Part shown: piece after piece, positions 43,681-55,895 of the stretch
How positions within the stretch are numbered: position 1 is the stretch's first letter
Layout: every line of letters starts with the position of its first letter
Assembly (NCBI GenBank): GCA_003290165.1
Contig: QNQO01000197.1
Span: 372,001-436,000 of the forward strand
Source: Berberis thunbergii
Lineage: Eukaryota; Streptophyta; Magnoliopsida; Ranunculales; Berberidaceae
Direction: 5' to 3'
DNA length: 64,000 bases
The notes under the pieces: generated by a model
What the model saw: the letters and a program-made list of their open reading frames with translations, nothing else
Databases searched by the model: none
Told to the model about the DNA's origin: nothing
Program-made: the position numbers and the translations under genes

Positions 43681-46084
43681 GTAGAAATAATGCCTTTTTA
43701 CAAGCAGCACAAGTAAAACTCTAATAAATATGTTTATGTACATCCCACTCTCTAATATGGGATCCACATGCTTAATAATATAACACTCCCTCTTTGATGT
43801 CCACATAATAAGTCCATTACATCATTAAAAACTTGTCAGAAAAATCCGATGATATAAAACTTGTGCAAAAGAAAAAGAGTACAATGCATTAAGTCTTTTC
43901 AATAAGCATACAAATAGTCGATGATGAAAAATCCTCATGAACTCATTAAATCTGAAAAACTCCTCTTGAACTCGTCAAATATGATCATGAATTCTTCATT
44001 TTTCAAAATATGTTATGAAGGTCGGAATGAAAATACCTTTGTAGATAAATCCACTGGATCATCAAATAATTGAATCATCTGGATGTCGGTATCGAATAAG
44101 GACACATGAGAAAAATGATTTGTTTCGTCACCTTTGACAAAACCATATGCAAAACACTCTATTTTTGGATTATATCAAAATTATAAATTACCCATCTTTG
44201 TTGTCTCATTAAAACCCCGCAATGGAAAAACTTAGTGGAAAAACAAAGCTAATTAAAGAAAAAGAGTACATAGTTATTCATAAACCATATGTGATAGGTG
44301 CGCTTAATATTGCCTCATTAAAACCTTGATAAATTATATGCAAATCACACAACTTTAATCTTCACATACTTCAGGATGTTATGATGCCTTAGGATGCTCC
44401 TAGTATTAGAGTTCGAAGAGTATAGTGAAGTGAAGTTTAATATTGCATACTTCTGGATGCCCACCCCGCAATCACAATATAACTTCAGTTGGATAATTGT
44501 GGCACTCAAACGAAGTATGTAGAAACATGATTTGTTCAATGCTATATAAAAATGTTTAACTTCAATCTGACAATATTGTTGAGGTTTATGTCGACAACAT
44601 AAGTGTGTCCTAATCTACCTTGATGAAATGTCATTCCATTGACAATACGTACATACTATTTAACTCCGCGTTCTATAATTGGAGTCAGTTCAAATTTGCT
44701 TTGTATAGTAATGAGCAACCTCAGTCGAACACTTCATAATTAATGAATCTTTATGTAATCATCACAGTTCCAGCAATATAACACGAACCTGCATAGTCAT
44801 TTTACTATGAGCAAGTAAATCCAACTTAAGAATAAAACGATATTAGTAGTCTCACAAATGGGTGCAATGTTATATCTTCCAAGTAATCAAAAAATAAAAT
44901 TAACATGATACTTCAGGACCAAATGTTTATTCACCTTTAGGTTCATATAGATCAATAATAACACCAAAAGTCAACCATGGTTATGCTAAATTGATTTAAC
45001 CATAAAGTATTTTAGGATATTTTAGTATGTATCTTCAAGTGGGATATATATCTTATTAATACCTAACTTGATCTGAGGCCGGGCAATTTTTTATATTGTA
45101 AAGTCTTTTATTTCAAATTTATCCTCAAACTACTAGCAAAATTTTCAAGCTCAAGCTTTTCTAGAGATTTGATGAGATTCAGTAGATGCTGCTACCATGA
45201 CAAATCCATTTAGGGATTTCCTTAAACACCTTTTAAATAACTAGTCATTTACCACCATCTTCTAAAAGTGGGGTAAATGGAGTCTAAAAGTTTTGAAATT
45301 AAATATAGAGATACCTAATATTGTAAAGCAAATTTCTTAGAAATCATGATTTTATGATATAAAAAAAAAAAAAAAAAATTTCCGCAACCAAGTATTTTTG
45401 AAAAGAAAAATCTCAATAAATTCCAGATCTTTAAAATTTCATAGAAAAATAGAATATTGATCCAAATTATGCAAATAGCATATTTATTTTGGGTGCTGCA
45501 AAATTTTATATCCACCGATCTTGAAAACAACCGATTCTGATCAACGTGTCAACCAGAAACGTCAAAATGCAGTAACGTTTTCTTGAAAAACAATACTTTT
45601 TTTTTTCTTTTTCTTTTATGTTCGTATCAAGGGATTAAACACAAATACATCATAAAATTTCTTGTTTAGGGTATTTACCTCTGATTACTATGAATCAAAG
45701 AATAATAGAGAGAAGAACATGAAGAATCACCTTCGAGCAAGGTGCTGATAACGTGTTGTGTATCCATTAGCTCAGCAACATCAAAACACACAACATCCTA
45801 TAGAGAATGGCAATGTAGAAAAATAAAATAGATTTCTTATTGATATTAATATCGATTGGTGGTAGAGACGATGCCTTTATATAGGCCGCACAAGTAAAAC
45901 CTAATACACAAGTCTATGTACATCCCACTCTCCAATGTGGGCATCCAAATACTTAACGATATTCATAAGAAAATACAGAAACTTGGGGCAATAAAATATA
46001 AAAATATAGACTTTGCATTTTTATTGGATTACTATCACCTCACACATGGAGCTAAATTTCGGTCTATATAGTAGTACACTAGTT

Positions 46085-46208
46085 TGTTTCAAATCTATTA
46101 TTATTATTATTATTTTAAATTGGGTCATCCCGAAGGCTAGGTGGGTCTCGAACCTGCGACCTTTAATAACAAGAGTGAATGTTCAACCAACTGAGCTACA
46201 ATTGGTGG
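46085..46208 (-). mobile_element. tRNA-derived SINE
   Basis: On the minus strand a tRNA-like head has A box TAGCTCAGTTGG and B box GGTTCGAGACC (CGCAGGTTCGAGACCCACC), followed by CTTCGGGATGACCC and an ATT/AAT repeat tail. It does not fold as a complete tRNA and has the tail expected of a SINE. Flanking GTTTCAA motifs may be the target duplication. Confidence 0.75.
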
Positions 46209-46259
46209 ACAAGTTTCAAGTTTGTTACCATTTTACATGCTATATTGGTGATTAATGGT

Positions 46260-47377
46260 TAGGGATGGCAACGAGGCGGATTTGGACAAATCCATCCCCG
46301 CCCCGTTGGAGATCACGGATATCCAAATCCGCCCCGAATATCCGTTTAACAATATTTTGTAAAACCATCCCCGAACCGGACGGTTTGGTGGATATCCGCC
46401 CCGCCCAAAAACCCAGGAAAAAAAAACAGATTATCATAACCAACCGATTCTCATATAATCAAAAAAAAAAAAAAAAACAGAATATAATTATCGAATCACA
46501 GATTATAATAAATTTGGTTTTTGTGAGATCTTTCAAAAAAAATTCCAGAAATTACAAACCATACACCAGAAATTACAAACAATACAAAAATTACCAAAAA
46601 TTCGATCTCTGAGATCAGATCAGATATTCACAGATCTTCATCAAATATTCATCAGATCTTCATATTTTTCAGATCTTCATCTTTTTCGATCTTAGATCTC
46701 GATCTCAGTCGCAGATCTGATCTCGATCTGGATCTTGATCTTGATCTCTGGAAAAAGAGAGGAACTGAGGAAGAAACTTTTTGATCTTGATGGAGGATCT
46801 CGGCGTCTCGCGGCGTGAGGGGAGGTCGGTCGAAGAGAGGTCGCTCGCGGCCTTCGCTGAGTCAGTCGAAGCCTTCGCTGAGTCGGTCGAAGCCTTCGCT
46901 GAGTCAGTCGAAGGGAGGGAGGTCGAAGCCTTCGCTGAGTCGCTCTAAGGGAGGGAGGTCAAAGCCTTCGCTGAGTCGCTCGAAGGGAGGGTTGCGTTGC
47001 TTGCTGTTTTGAGGGAGAAGAAGGGTGAAGGGAGACGAAGTCGCTCCTCTGGTATTGAGAGCTCTGGGGTTTTTTTTTTTTTTGTTTCAAAAGTGAAAGT
47101 GATTGAGAGAGAGATGTGAGAGGCGAGAGGCGAGAGGGTGATGTAATTTTTTTTTGTTTTTTCAGTTATAAATGGTTGAGGGTATTTTTGTAATATCAAC
47201 ATTTAAACGGATATCCGTGGGGCGGATATGGCCAAATCCGTATCCGCCCCGAATATTTAATGGATGTTGTTTGGATATCCGTATCCACCCCAAAAACCGT
47301 TTAGGCATATCCAAAACCGCCCCAAACGGATTGGGTAGGGCGGATATCCGTGAAAATCCGCCCCACTACCATCCCTA
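46260..47377. mobile_element. hAT-like non-autonomous element, exact 8-bp duplication
   Basis: 1,118 bp from TAGGGATGGCAACG to CTACCATCCCTA, flanked by TTAATGGT at 46252-46259 and 47378-47385. Both ends carry GGATATCCG/GCCCCG units. The interior has AGATCTTCATC-type repeats (46610-46760) and a tandem array at 46840-46990 (unit GTCGAAGCCTTCGCTGAGTC), which produces a repetitive serine/lysine-rich frame that is not a gene. Confidence 0.92.
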
Positions 47378-47385
47378 TTAATGGT

Positions 47386-48495
47386 TGGATTTGATTGGAA
47401 CTAACCGTTATCAATTCGGTAGTTACCAACCTTGTTGATCCTCCAAATTGAGACCCATAGTTAATTGAAACAAAAATCTCTAAAAAGATCTTCCATGTCT
47501 TCTTAAAACAAAGATAAACTAATGCATGAAGAGGTAAAGTTAACATATATTGGAAGTTTTGAAACAAAAAATCAAAACAAAATTAAAAGAAACTACAACA
47601 TCAATTTATTTTCATAAATAATACATATTGTCAGGGTAGAAATGGTAGTTGAGGAAATTTTTTTAAATAAAGAGTCCTATTGAAGGAGCGAAAAATCTTG
47701 TAAAAATTTTCAGAACTTCTAAATGATTGTTACATTTTGCATATAAATTATAGAGGAAAACAACTAATTACCCAAAACCCCTAATTTCATGCATCGTAAG
47801 CTAAGGGGGTTCAGAGAGATGGATCTGTTATATGGTGGAAGAAATAGGGTCTATTATATAGCTAATTTGGAACAACATGTGAATGACTATAAGGTACGAC
47901 AAATGGTATCAATGTTCGAGGTAATAAATAAAGTATTTACATTACATTACATTTGAGTTAATTTAGTTTAATTGTATTTAATTTATTTATCTTTCATAAG
48001 TTTTTTTGTATATTTTTTTCCACAAGTTTTTGAAAATGAAGAAATGGGTTCCATGATAACTCGCTTTGAACATTGTTTCGTACATGATATGTTCCAATGT
48101 CCGAGGTAAACGAATACACTTGCCTTACTCAACCATTGGCACAATCACATATACATCAAGTTACACTATATATAAATAATTTAACTGTCGCGGACATGCA
48201 GATGTAGCGCCTATGAAATCATATACCTTAAACAGTTATAAATCATAATCAACCTTTTCATACCAAACTTTTTGTTCAAATTAGCATCAGTTTTCACCCA
48301 ATACCATGAAAAACAATTGTTTTGAGAAATGTGGATGAAAGAGTGTGGAAGGAGGTAGGAATAAATGGACAATAGTAGTGTGGTAAAAATAATAGCTATT
48401 TAACTAGTACTCCACACCACCTAAAGTATAGTCTCACACCAGCATGTACTTTTTATTTTCTACTAAACCACACCACCCAAAATACTGTTTTTTTC
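47386..48495. other. Intergenic sequence, nothing recognised
   Basis: AT-rich, no supported gene, no terminal repeats. Confidence 0.5.
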
Positions 48496-48504
48496 AAAAA
48501 CGGT

Positions 48505-48985
48505 AACATAAAAACAGAGTAACTTTCGACCAATTTAAACCATTAATTGAGATCGATTCTTAATCTTTTGTAGTACTCTGAGTTATTTAATAAATACAAC
48601 TTGAATCACTTAAAAATGTTTTGAAATGGGCAAGTTATGATCATTTTACTAAAGTCGCGCAATGAAAACGGGGTAGTGTTCTTGAGTTTCGGTCAACTTT
48701 TATGCTTGATAGAGATCAATTCTCAACCTCATCAAAAATTAAAAATTGTAGTACTATGAGTCATCTAACAAACACAATTTAAATCACTTGAAAATGTTTT
48801 GAAATGAGCAAGTTATGCTCATTTTACTAGCAATGAAAACAGAGTAGTGTCCATGACTTTCGGCTAATTTATATGCTCGATCGAAACCAATTCTCAAGCT
48901 GATTGAAACACAAAAATTTTAGTACTCTAAGTTGCCTAATAAACACAATTTGAATCACTTGAAAATATTTTGAAATGAGAAAGTT
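48505..48985. repeat. Tandem array, three units of about 150-170 bp
   Basis: Three consecutive diverged copies (from about 48505, 48659 and 48831) share ACAGAGTAGTGT / CTTTCGGTCAA, GATCAATTCTCAA, TAGTACTCTGAGTTA, ACACAATTTGAATCACTT and AAAATGTTTTGAAATGAGCA. It abuts the truncated end of gypsy copy 2. Confidence 0.8.
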
Positions 48986-49362
48986 ACCCCCCCTCATTAG
49001 CTACCCCCCTCGTGATAATTGGTCCATTTTGATGTATCATTAGCTACCCCCCCTCAGTTGTGGCTATCTTCAAGTATCCACTAACTGTGTGGCAGTTTCA
49101 CTTTTTATCACAACATTAAGGCTTGGTTAATGCCCTTGCTATCTGTCACTGCTACTTTCTCTCTGCTGTTCCATCCGCCTGTTCATTTTGGCGCGATTTC
49201 TGGGATTTCATGCGATTGTCACACTCTGCACGTTCTCTAAGAGCGGTTCCTTATTTTCCCATTCCTATATAAAGGAGGGGCTTGGCGTATGCTCTTATTC
49301 CTTCTACATCTTCTCATTTTTTGGTTGTTAACCTTTTGATTTTTCGAATCCATCCCTTCATT

Positions 49363-51503
49363 ATGTCTAACTTTAGAGTTTTGGGTGGTGACCTCTTGCC
49401 GTTTGCGAAACTTTTTTTACGCCCAAGAGGGCGACATGCATGACTTTGGACAACATCTGCTGATGATTTGGGAATTGTTCTCCCCAGGGATGATGACAAT
49501 CCTTGTCGTCCTCGATCTGGATACATTGTTTTGTATCCAGGTATTTCATGCTGGTTTAAGGCTTCCGGCTCCTTCTATCATCTGGGAGTATTTGGGTTTG
49601 GTTGGAATCACGACTCAACTTGTTCCTAATGTTTGGAAGGTATTAATTTCGACTTTGGCGAGGGCTGATGCTGCTTGCATCCCTATGAATGTAAGGGTTT
49701 TGCATTCCCGAGTAGGGTATAGTGTGGACCCTAGTTACACTTGTCATTTGCATTCTCCTCCTTGTTTTGAAGATATGCGAGATGAGTATGTGGGTTGGTT
49801 GAGGTCCTGGTTTTACACCTCTATTTTTTCTAACCATTTTAGGTTTCGTGGGGATCAGATTCTGCGATCGTTCCGGGAGCCTAAGAAAGTTGAGTTGTCA
49901 CTGTTTTTGGAAAAGCAGGACTTCCATTGTTTGTTTTGTGATCCTCTCTGAGTATCAGTAGAAGATTTCCTTTCTTCAGACACCGTCATCTGTGGTGGTC
50001 TATTTTCGCCGGTTAGGACAGGCATTGCCTCTGAGGTTACTGTTGCGTGCGTTGGTGACGTAGGAGTCCCTGCTTCTACTCGAGGTCCTAGGAACGTTGT
50101 TCCTATTATTAAGAAAAGAAAAGTTCCTAGGCCTCTCATCCTTTCCAAGATATTGGCCGTTAGTTCTGGCCATGTCTCGAAGAGGAAGAAGCTTGCTTTT
50201 GCTGTTCTTGACTCTGCCAGGACCCCTTCTCATCTTGCCTCTCTTCATAAGGGGGGTCGTTGTTCTGGTGATGATTCTTCTGCCCATGAGGACGAAGAGG
50301 TAAACTGTGTCCTCGAGGTGAGTAAGAAACAAGTTTCCCGCTCTTTAGATGATCATGAGAAGAAGCTTGTTGCTTCCTATGGCTTGCTGAATTCTACCGG
50401 CTTTTCGATTGATGATTCATGCATCATCGATAATAAAATTCTTCAGATGGGCGTTTGGCTGTCAACTAATCCGAACGATACTAAGACTTTGGATGATTTT
50501 GACTATGATATGTCAGTAGAGGATGAAGTTGATGCTCGTTCTTGAGCTCACAAGCTTGCCGTTTCTATTGTTGTTGCTAGTACTTCAGGAGCCCATGCTG
50601 CTCCTTCTGGTTCTCGCCCTGTTCCTCCTGTTCTTGGCGAGACCTTTTGGCCTTCTGAGGCTAATGTTCAGGATAGTGCTCGCAACCTTATTGGTGCTTG
50701 TCATGGGCGGTTGGCTAACATAGCTCCTAAGCCCGTGCAACAACCACGTCGTCATATTGACGATGGCCTCCAACATCTTATGGAGGGGATGTCACATCTT
50801 CCTTATGCGGCCGTTATGGTTTCAGGCAGTAAGGCGTCTCGTGATCATGCTGCCCATGTCGAGCGGAAGCTTTAGGGACATACTTTTGTTATTTTATCAT
50901 GTTCTTTTTCTAATGGATTTGTTGAAGGCGCTGTGCACAGAACATGAGAGGGCTGCGAATTTTGTGCGGGAGCTGCCGAGGGAACTCGAGGCTACGCATG
51001 ATGCATTTGCTTTCGACCTCAAGACATCCGAGGTGGAATTCAGCCAGTTGCACTCCCGTTTGGTTGTTGCTAAGAAAGAGTTGTCTGACTGAAAGGTCGA
51101 ACATGATGAGGTTGTTCGCTCCGCCAATGTGTGTACTGACAAGCTGAAGGCTGCTATCGCCCATATTATTGAGCTGAATTTCGTGTTTGTTGAGATTAAG
51201 TCGGCGGTCGATGCCAAACTTGCCGATGATGACAAGGAGTTAGCGTTTAGTCAAGCGAGCTGTCGGCTGTTAGGGAGAAGTTGAGGAAGCTGCAAATTTT
51301 AAGAGAGTGGTCGAGGGTCACCATGATTTTTTGATTTTTTTGAGACACAGGGTTTGAACATGTCTCCCTACGACAACCTTGCTGAGCAGGAGTTCGATGA
51401 CGTCGAGGAGGTTGTTCCACATTTAATGGGTGATCCAGATGTCGAGGAACCTGCTGACCTTATTCTTATTGAAGGTGCTGTTCACGATAGTGATTCATTT
51501 TAG
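49363..51503 (+). pseudogene. Antisense ORF of gypsy copy 2 (Transposase_28-like)
   Basis: Opposite to pol, from ATG 49363 to TAG 51501-51503, with frameshifts and stops. It covers the part missing in copy 1. Block 1 (about 49385-49951) has FHAGLRLPAPSIIWEYLGL, LVPNVWKVLISTLARAD, DPSYTCHLHSPPCFEDMRDE and NHFRFRGDQILRSFREPKK. Block 2 (50153-50545) is basic and serine-rich (VSKRKKLAF) then ENDEEVNCVLEVSKKQ-like. Block 3 (50900-51240) is a predicted coiled coil (HERAANFVRELPRELEATHD, EVEFSQLHSRLVVAKKELSD). The C terminus is acidic (EEPADLILIEGAVHDSDSF-like). No enzymatic motif is visible. Confidence 0.65.
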
Positions 51504-51964
51504 TTGTTATTTTCCTTTTTTCTTTTTGTAATCTCCTTTTTTTAGAAGATGAATGGAAATTTGTTATTTCGCATTTAGTGTCCCATATGTCTAGCTTGTT
51601 TAGCCTTTATTTGTGACATTTATGAGAGATGTCCGACTTTTGTTGTCTAGATTTTGGTGGCTTCGATACTTGACATTCTAGTCGTATGGAAGCATTAGTT
51701 TACAAAATCTTGTTTCTCATTCAGATTACGATGTCATACATTACAGGCGACATAAAAGTCTAGCTCTTATGTCCTAGTACTTTATTATTTCGTGGTTGAT
51801 CAAGCCAGAAGTTTTATGTCTGACTCGTTCGTCCAACATATTTGTTTGCTTGATACTCTAGCCATGCTAAGTGTTTTCTCAAGTATGTTTTTTTATTTGA
51901 ATTTTTGTCTTGATCATATTTGTTTGTTTCAAAATTGAGAGCAAAAGATTTTATTGATAATATC

Positions 51965-53065
51965 TTTTCATATGCTCTACATTCTATGGTCGGGGTGTTA
52001 TTTCACCATCTTTGTCTTCCAACCAGTATGTTCCTGGTCTGTTGAGTTTTATCACTCGATAGGGTCCTTCACGTTTTGGGTTAAACTTGCTGGCGTCGGG
52101 CACTTTTGTGTTTAGTTGAACCTTTCGTAGTACCCAGTCTCCGACGTTAAAGTTCTGAATCCGTACCTTCATGTTGTAGTACCCTGCCATGCGCTATTGG
52201 TTTGCTCAGCGCGAAATTCTTTGGTTCAAAATGTTGGTAGCCCGACCTCCATGGTTATCATCGCTTTCGACCCGTAAACAAGTGCGAAATGTGTTTCTCC
52301 TGTTGGAGTTTGTTTTGTTGTCCTGTATGCCAAAAGGACACCAGATAACTCAGACGTCCATAGTCCTTTCATTGCCTCGAGTCTTCTTTTGGTTGCCTCC
52401 AAAATTGTTCTATTAGTAACTTCGGCTTGCCCATTTGCTTGCGGGTGAGCTGGTGCAGAGAAGTGTTGTTGGATATTCATGCTCTTGCATAACTCCTTGA
52501 CCCTTCTGCCCTCGAACTGCTTCCCGTTGTCCATTACGATTACTCTTAGGATTCCGAATCTGCAAATGATGTATCTCCAGAGAAATCTCTCGACTTGCAC
52601 TTCCCCTATTTTTGTAAGGGGTTCTACTTCAACCCATTTGGTGAAGTAATCTACTGCTACGAGAAGAAATTTCTTTTTGTCGGATGCTGGGAGTGGTCCT
52701 ACAATGTCCATTCCCCATTGTGCGAACGACCATGGGCTGCTCATTGGAGTCAGCTTTTGTCTCGACATTTGAATGTACGAGGTGAATCTTTGGCACTTGT
52801 CGCATCTATGAACCAGCGTCTTAGCGTTCACTTACATTGTTAGACGGTAATACCCTAATGTTAGAGCTTTATGGGCCAATGTTCTTCCCCCGGGTGATTC
52901 CCGCATGTGCCATAGTGTATTTCCTCTAGGACATATTTGACATCTCCTTGTGTAAGGCATCTCAACAACGAGTTCATGGCTGCCTGATTCCATAATTTCT
53001 TGGCTTCCATCTTGTCTGTTGGGAGTTTTCCGTTTAAAATGTATGTAAGGATTGGAGTCATCCAA
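51965..53065 (-). pseudogene. gypsy integrase of copy 2
   Basis: Minus strand. The HHCC zinc finger end is visible as CDKCQRF; the catalytic core has D in WGMDIVGPLPASDKKKF, D in RVIVMDNGKQFEGRR and E in HPQANGQAEVTNRTILEATK, i.e. the DDE triad. The C-terminal part (52190-51984) has WVLRKVQLNTKVPDASKFNP and the GPYRVIKLNRPGTYWLED GPY/F-type block. No chromodomain is seen, which fits the Tat lineage. The upstream part (53065-52832) is in another frame, so it is not translatable as one protein. Confidence 0.88.
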
Positions 53066-53099
53066 TTAACACCTTGGTTTACGGTGCATGCTTTTTTCG

Positions 53100-55220
53100 A
53101 CTAATTTTACAGTATGAAGCTACTTTGCGTCATGACGAGTTGATCGCCATTATCCTTTGCCGTTGAGGTTTCTTTAGCTAGCTCATCTTCTATTTTGTTT
53201 ATGTTCGTGAACATTGTCGGATGGTGGCATTTCGGAAGGCTTCTATTGGTTATGTGGTTCTCTAATGGTAGGCTTCCATTCGAGCGTCTTTCACTTAGAA
53301 CTCGCCACTTAGTTGATTGACAACCAGTCTTGAATCTGTAAAAACGTTAATGTCTCTTATTCCCAGGTTTTTTGCTAACTGTAGTCCTGCTATCACAGCT
53401 TCGTACTCGACTTCATTATTCAAGGCTTCAAAAATGAATTTCATTGCCTTTTCCAATGCAATGCCTTCTGAGTTGTATAAAATTATTTCGGCTCCACTTC
53501 TTGATTCGTTAAATGTCCCGTCACAATAAAGAATCCATCCTCCAGAGATCGGTTCAGGCTATTCTATTTTGTTTTCCTTGTCCTCAGGTTGGTTGTTGCT
53601 TCATGTGAACTCGACTATGAAATCTGCTAATGCTTGAACTTTGATAGTAGTTCTGGGGGCATATGTAATGTCAAACCGTCCGTACTCTATTGCCCATTTT
53701 ACCATTCTTCCTGATAAGTTTGGCTTGTGTAATACTGATCAAAGTGGCTGTCCGGTCATAACCGTGTTTGGGTGTGCCTAGAAGTTTGGTTGCAATTTCC
53801 TTGATGACTCAATCGGAGTGAGCGCCAGTTTATCTAGGGTCGGATAGTTGATATCTGCATCTGCGAGTGTTTTGTTGATGTAGTATACTGGTTTTTGTAC
53901 CCATTTTTCTTTTCGTAGTAGTGCTAAACTCACTGCGTGGTTAGACACAGACAGGTATAAATACAATGTTTCTCATGTGTTTGGCTTTGTTAGCAGCTTA
54001 GTACTTCCCATGTATGTCTTAAGGTTTTGAAAGGCTCTTTCGCATTCGTCATTCCATTTGAATGTCTTGTTCCCCTTCAAGGTTTTGAAGAAAGGTAGAC
54101 ACTTGTCTGATGACCTGGAAATAAATCTGCTTAGAGCTGTTATCCTCCTGTTAAGACTTTGAACACCTTTGATGTTTGTCGGTGACTGCATGCTGAGAAT
54201 CACTTGTATCTGCTTTGGATAAGCTTCAATTCCTCATTGGTTGACCATGTACCCGAGAAACTTCCCTGATTCCAATCCAAAGTTGCATTTATCTAGGTTT
54301 AGTTTCATCTTGTACTTTCGAAGCTATGCGAAAGTCTGCTCGAGGTCTGCAACATGGTCTGCGTGTGAGCTTTTGATGAGCATATCATCGATGTAAACCT
54401 CCATTGTTTTACTGATCTGATCTCTTAACATTCTATTTACTAGTCGTTGATTTGTTGTTCCTGCGTTCTTCAACCCGAAAGACATTACTCGATAACAATA
54501 TGTCCCCCTTTATGTTATGAAAGATGTTTTTTTTTCTTGGCAGGGGTGGGGGGGGGGAGGGTACACTTATATTTGGTTTTACATGGAGTACGCATCCATG
54601 AAGCTAAACATCTCATGCTCGACAATTGTGTCCATTATTTGGTCTATTCACGGGAGTGGGAAGCTGTCCTTGGGACATGCTTTATTTAAGTCGGTGTAAT
54701 CCATGCACACTCTCTATTTCCCGTTCTTTATCTTTAATAGCACCGTGTTTTTCAGCCAATCCGGATAGTGAGTTTCCATTATCATTCCTCCGCTAATCAG
54801 TCGGTGGACTTCTTCGTTTATCGCCTAAAATTGCTTCGGGGCAAAAAACATGTTGGTTATCTTTTCGCAGTTGGATCAGCTTCATGGCGAGTTTAGGTTT
54901 GATTTTTGTGCCGTTCCAGACTGCCATTTGAGCTTCACCATCTAAATAGATCTCGATTGTTTCTTCTCTCGGCGGCCCGATGTTGGGTCTATCTTGCGGA
55001 CTGGTTGGAGCCATGTTGTCGTTTGGAGAATCCGAATTTGTTTCATCGGATCGCTGGGAAGACTCTTCCAGTCGTCGCGGTAATTGCTATTTGTGAGGAG
55101 TTTTTATAGCAGCAAAATGACACTCCCGAGTTGCTGGTTGGTCCCTTTTATTATTCTAACGCCATTATTGATGTGGTACTTCACAAATTGGTGCATTGTG
55201 GAGGATACTGCACCCGTTTT
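53100..55220 (-). pseudogene. gypsy reverse transcriptase and RNase H of copy 2
   Basis: Minus strand. The RT start includes PPREETIEIYLDGEAQMAVW (55014-54793); a VYIDDM codon run lies near 54375-54400; the connection region reads SPTNIKGVQSLNRRITALSR (54203-53973); RNase H reads SNHAVSLALLRKEKWVQKPV and YYINKTLADADINYPTLDKL (53966-53778). A G-rich run at 54545-54560 and several stops break it, partly at the same places as in copy 1, so some lesions predate the split of the two copies. Confidence 0.83.
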
Positions 55221-55223
55221 GTG

Positions 55224-55895
55224 CAGGGTTCTAAAAAGCGCTAGGTGGTGGGCGGGTGGCGAGCAGGTGCCTAGAGCTTAGGGGCCTAGGCAACACCTAG
55301 GCGGTCTTAGGTTTTGCATTATAACTTTAATAATTTACAAATTTTAAGCATAACACCTTATCAATTACATCCAATTTAATGCCAAGATACATATGCAAAA
55401 TTTAAAAACATGAAAAATTAACAATCATGAACAAAATTTATTAAAACTCAAATGACTGAAGTTGGTCATGATGGGTACTTTATAGTTTATACAAAGTTGG
55501 ATTTGTGGACAAATATCAAAACCTACTCTTTTATTTTTCTTCAAATTGCATGAATAACCTCAATCATGTTTGATAAAATCAACATTACTAAAATTGGTGC
55601 TGACAGATCCTTTGAGAATTCCATTAAGTAATCATCCATTGCTACATTTAGACATATACTGAATAAGAAATAATAAAATTGCTTATTTCTAAAAAAGAGG
55701 AAAGAAAAAATAAAATAAGAACAAAATCAACCTTATTAAAAAAAAAAACTCGCCCAGACCCCGCCTAGGCTGCCCAGACCCCACCTAGGATGCCCAGACC
55801 TGCCTAGACTGCCCAGACCCCCTAGACAGCCCAAAACCCACCCAACCATTAATCAAAGCGTTTTTCTACAGCCTAGGCCAATTTTTAAAACACTG
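55224..55895. mobile_element. hAT-like element nested in gypsy copy 2
   Basis: 672 bp from CAGGGTTCTAAAAAGCGCTAGG to TTTTTAAAACACTG. Flanked by GTTTTGTG (55216-55223) and GTTTCGTG (55896-55903), 7 of 8 identical. Copy 1 gives the empty site (CATGTCGTGTATCCATGG). CCTAGGC-rich segments are close to both ends, with tandem CGCCTAGGCTGCCCAGACC units at 55755-55840. No coding sequence. Confidence 0.85.

Larger units (their letters stand above)
41719..45965 (-). mobile_element. Small copia-like LTR element, non-coding, with nested insertions
   Basis: A right LTR (45754-45965) and a left LTR (about 41719-41823 continued at 43681-43785) share TATAGAGAAT, TTTCTTATTGATAT, ATTGGTGGTAGAGA, CACAAGTAAAAC and TGTACATCCCACTCTC. 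On the minus strand the right LTR is followed by CGTTATCAGCACC, a likely primer-binding site, and the left one is preceded by CATCAAAGAGGGAG, a purine tract. The 2-kb interior (43786-45753) has no usable frame, so this is a non-autonomous or decayed element. The outer left boundary and target duplication are unresolved. Confidence 0.7.

Noticed and set aside
46085..46208. Possible functional tRNA on the minus strand
   Set aside because: A and B boxes are present but the acceptor stem does not close and an ATT/AAT tail follows, so it is a SINE.
46815..47012. Plus-strand frame encoding repeated KPSLSQS/KPSLSRS units
   Set aside because: It is the translation of a tandem GTCGAAGCCTTCGCTGAGTC array inside a hAT-like element; no start context, no homologous protein.
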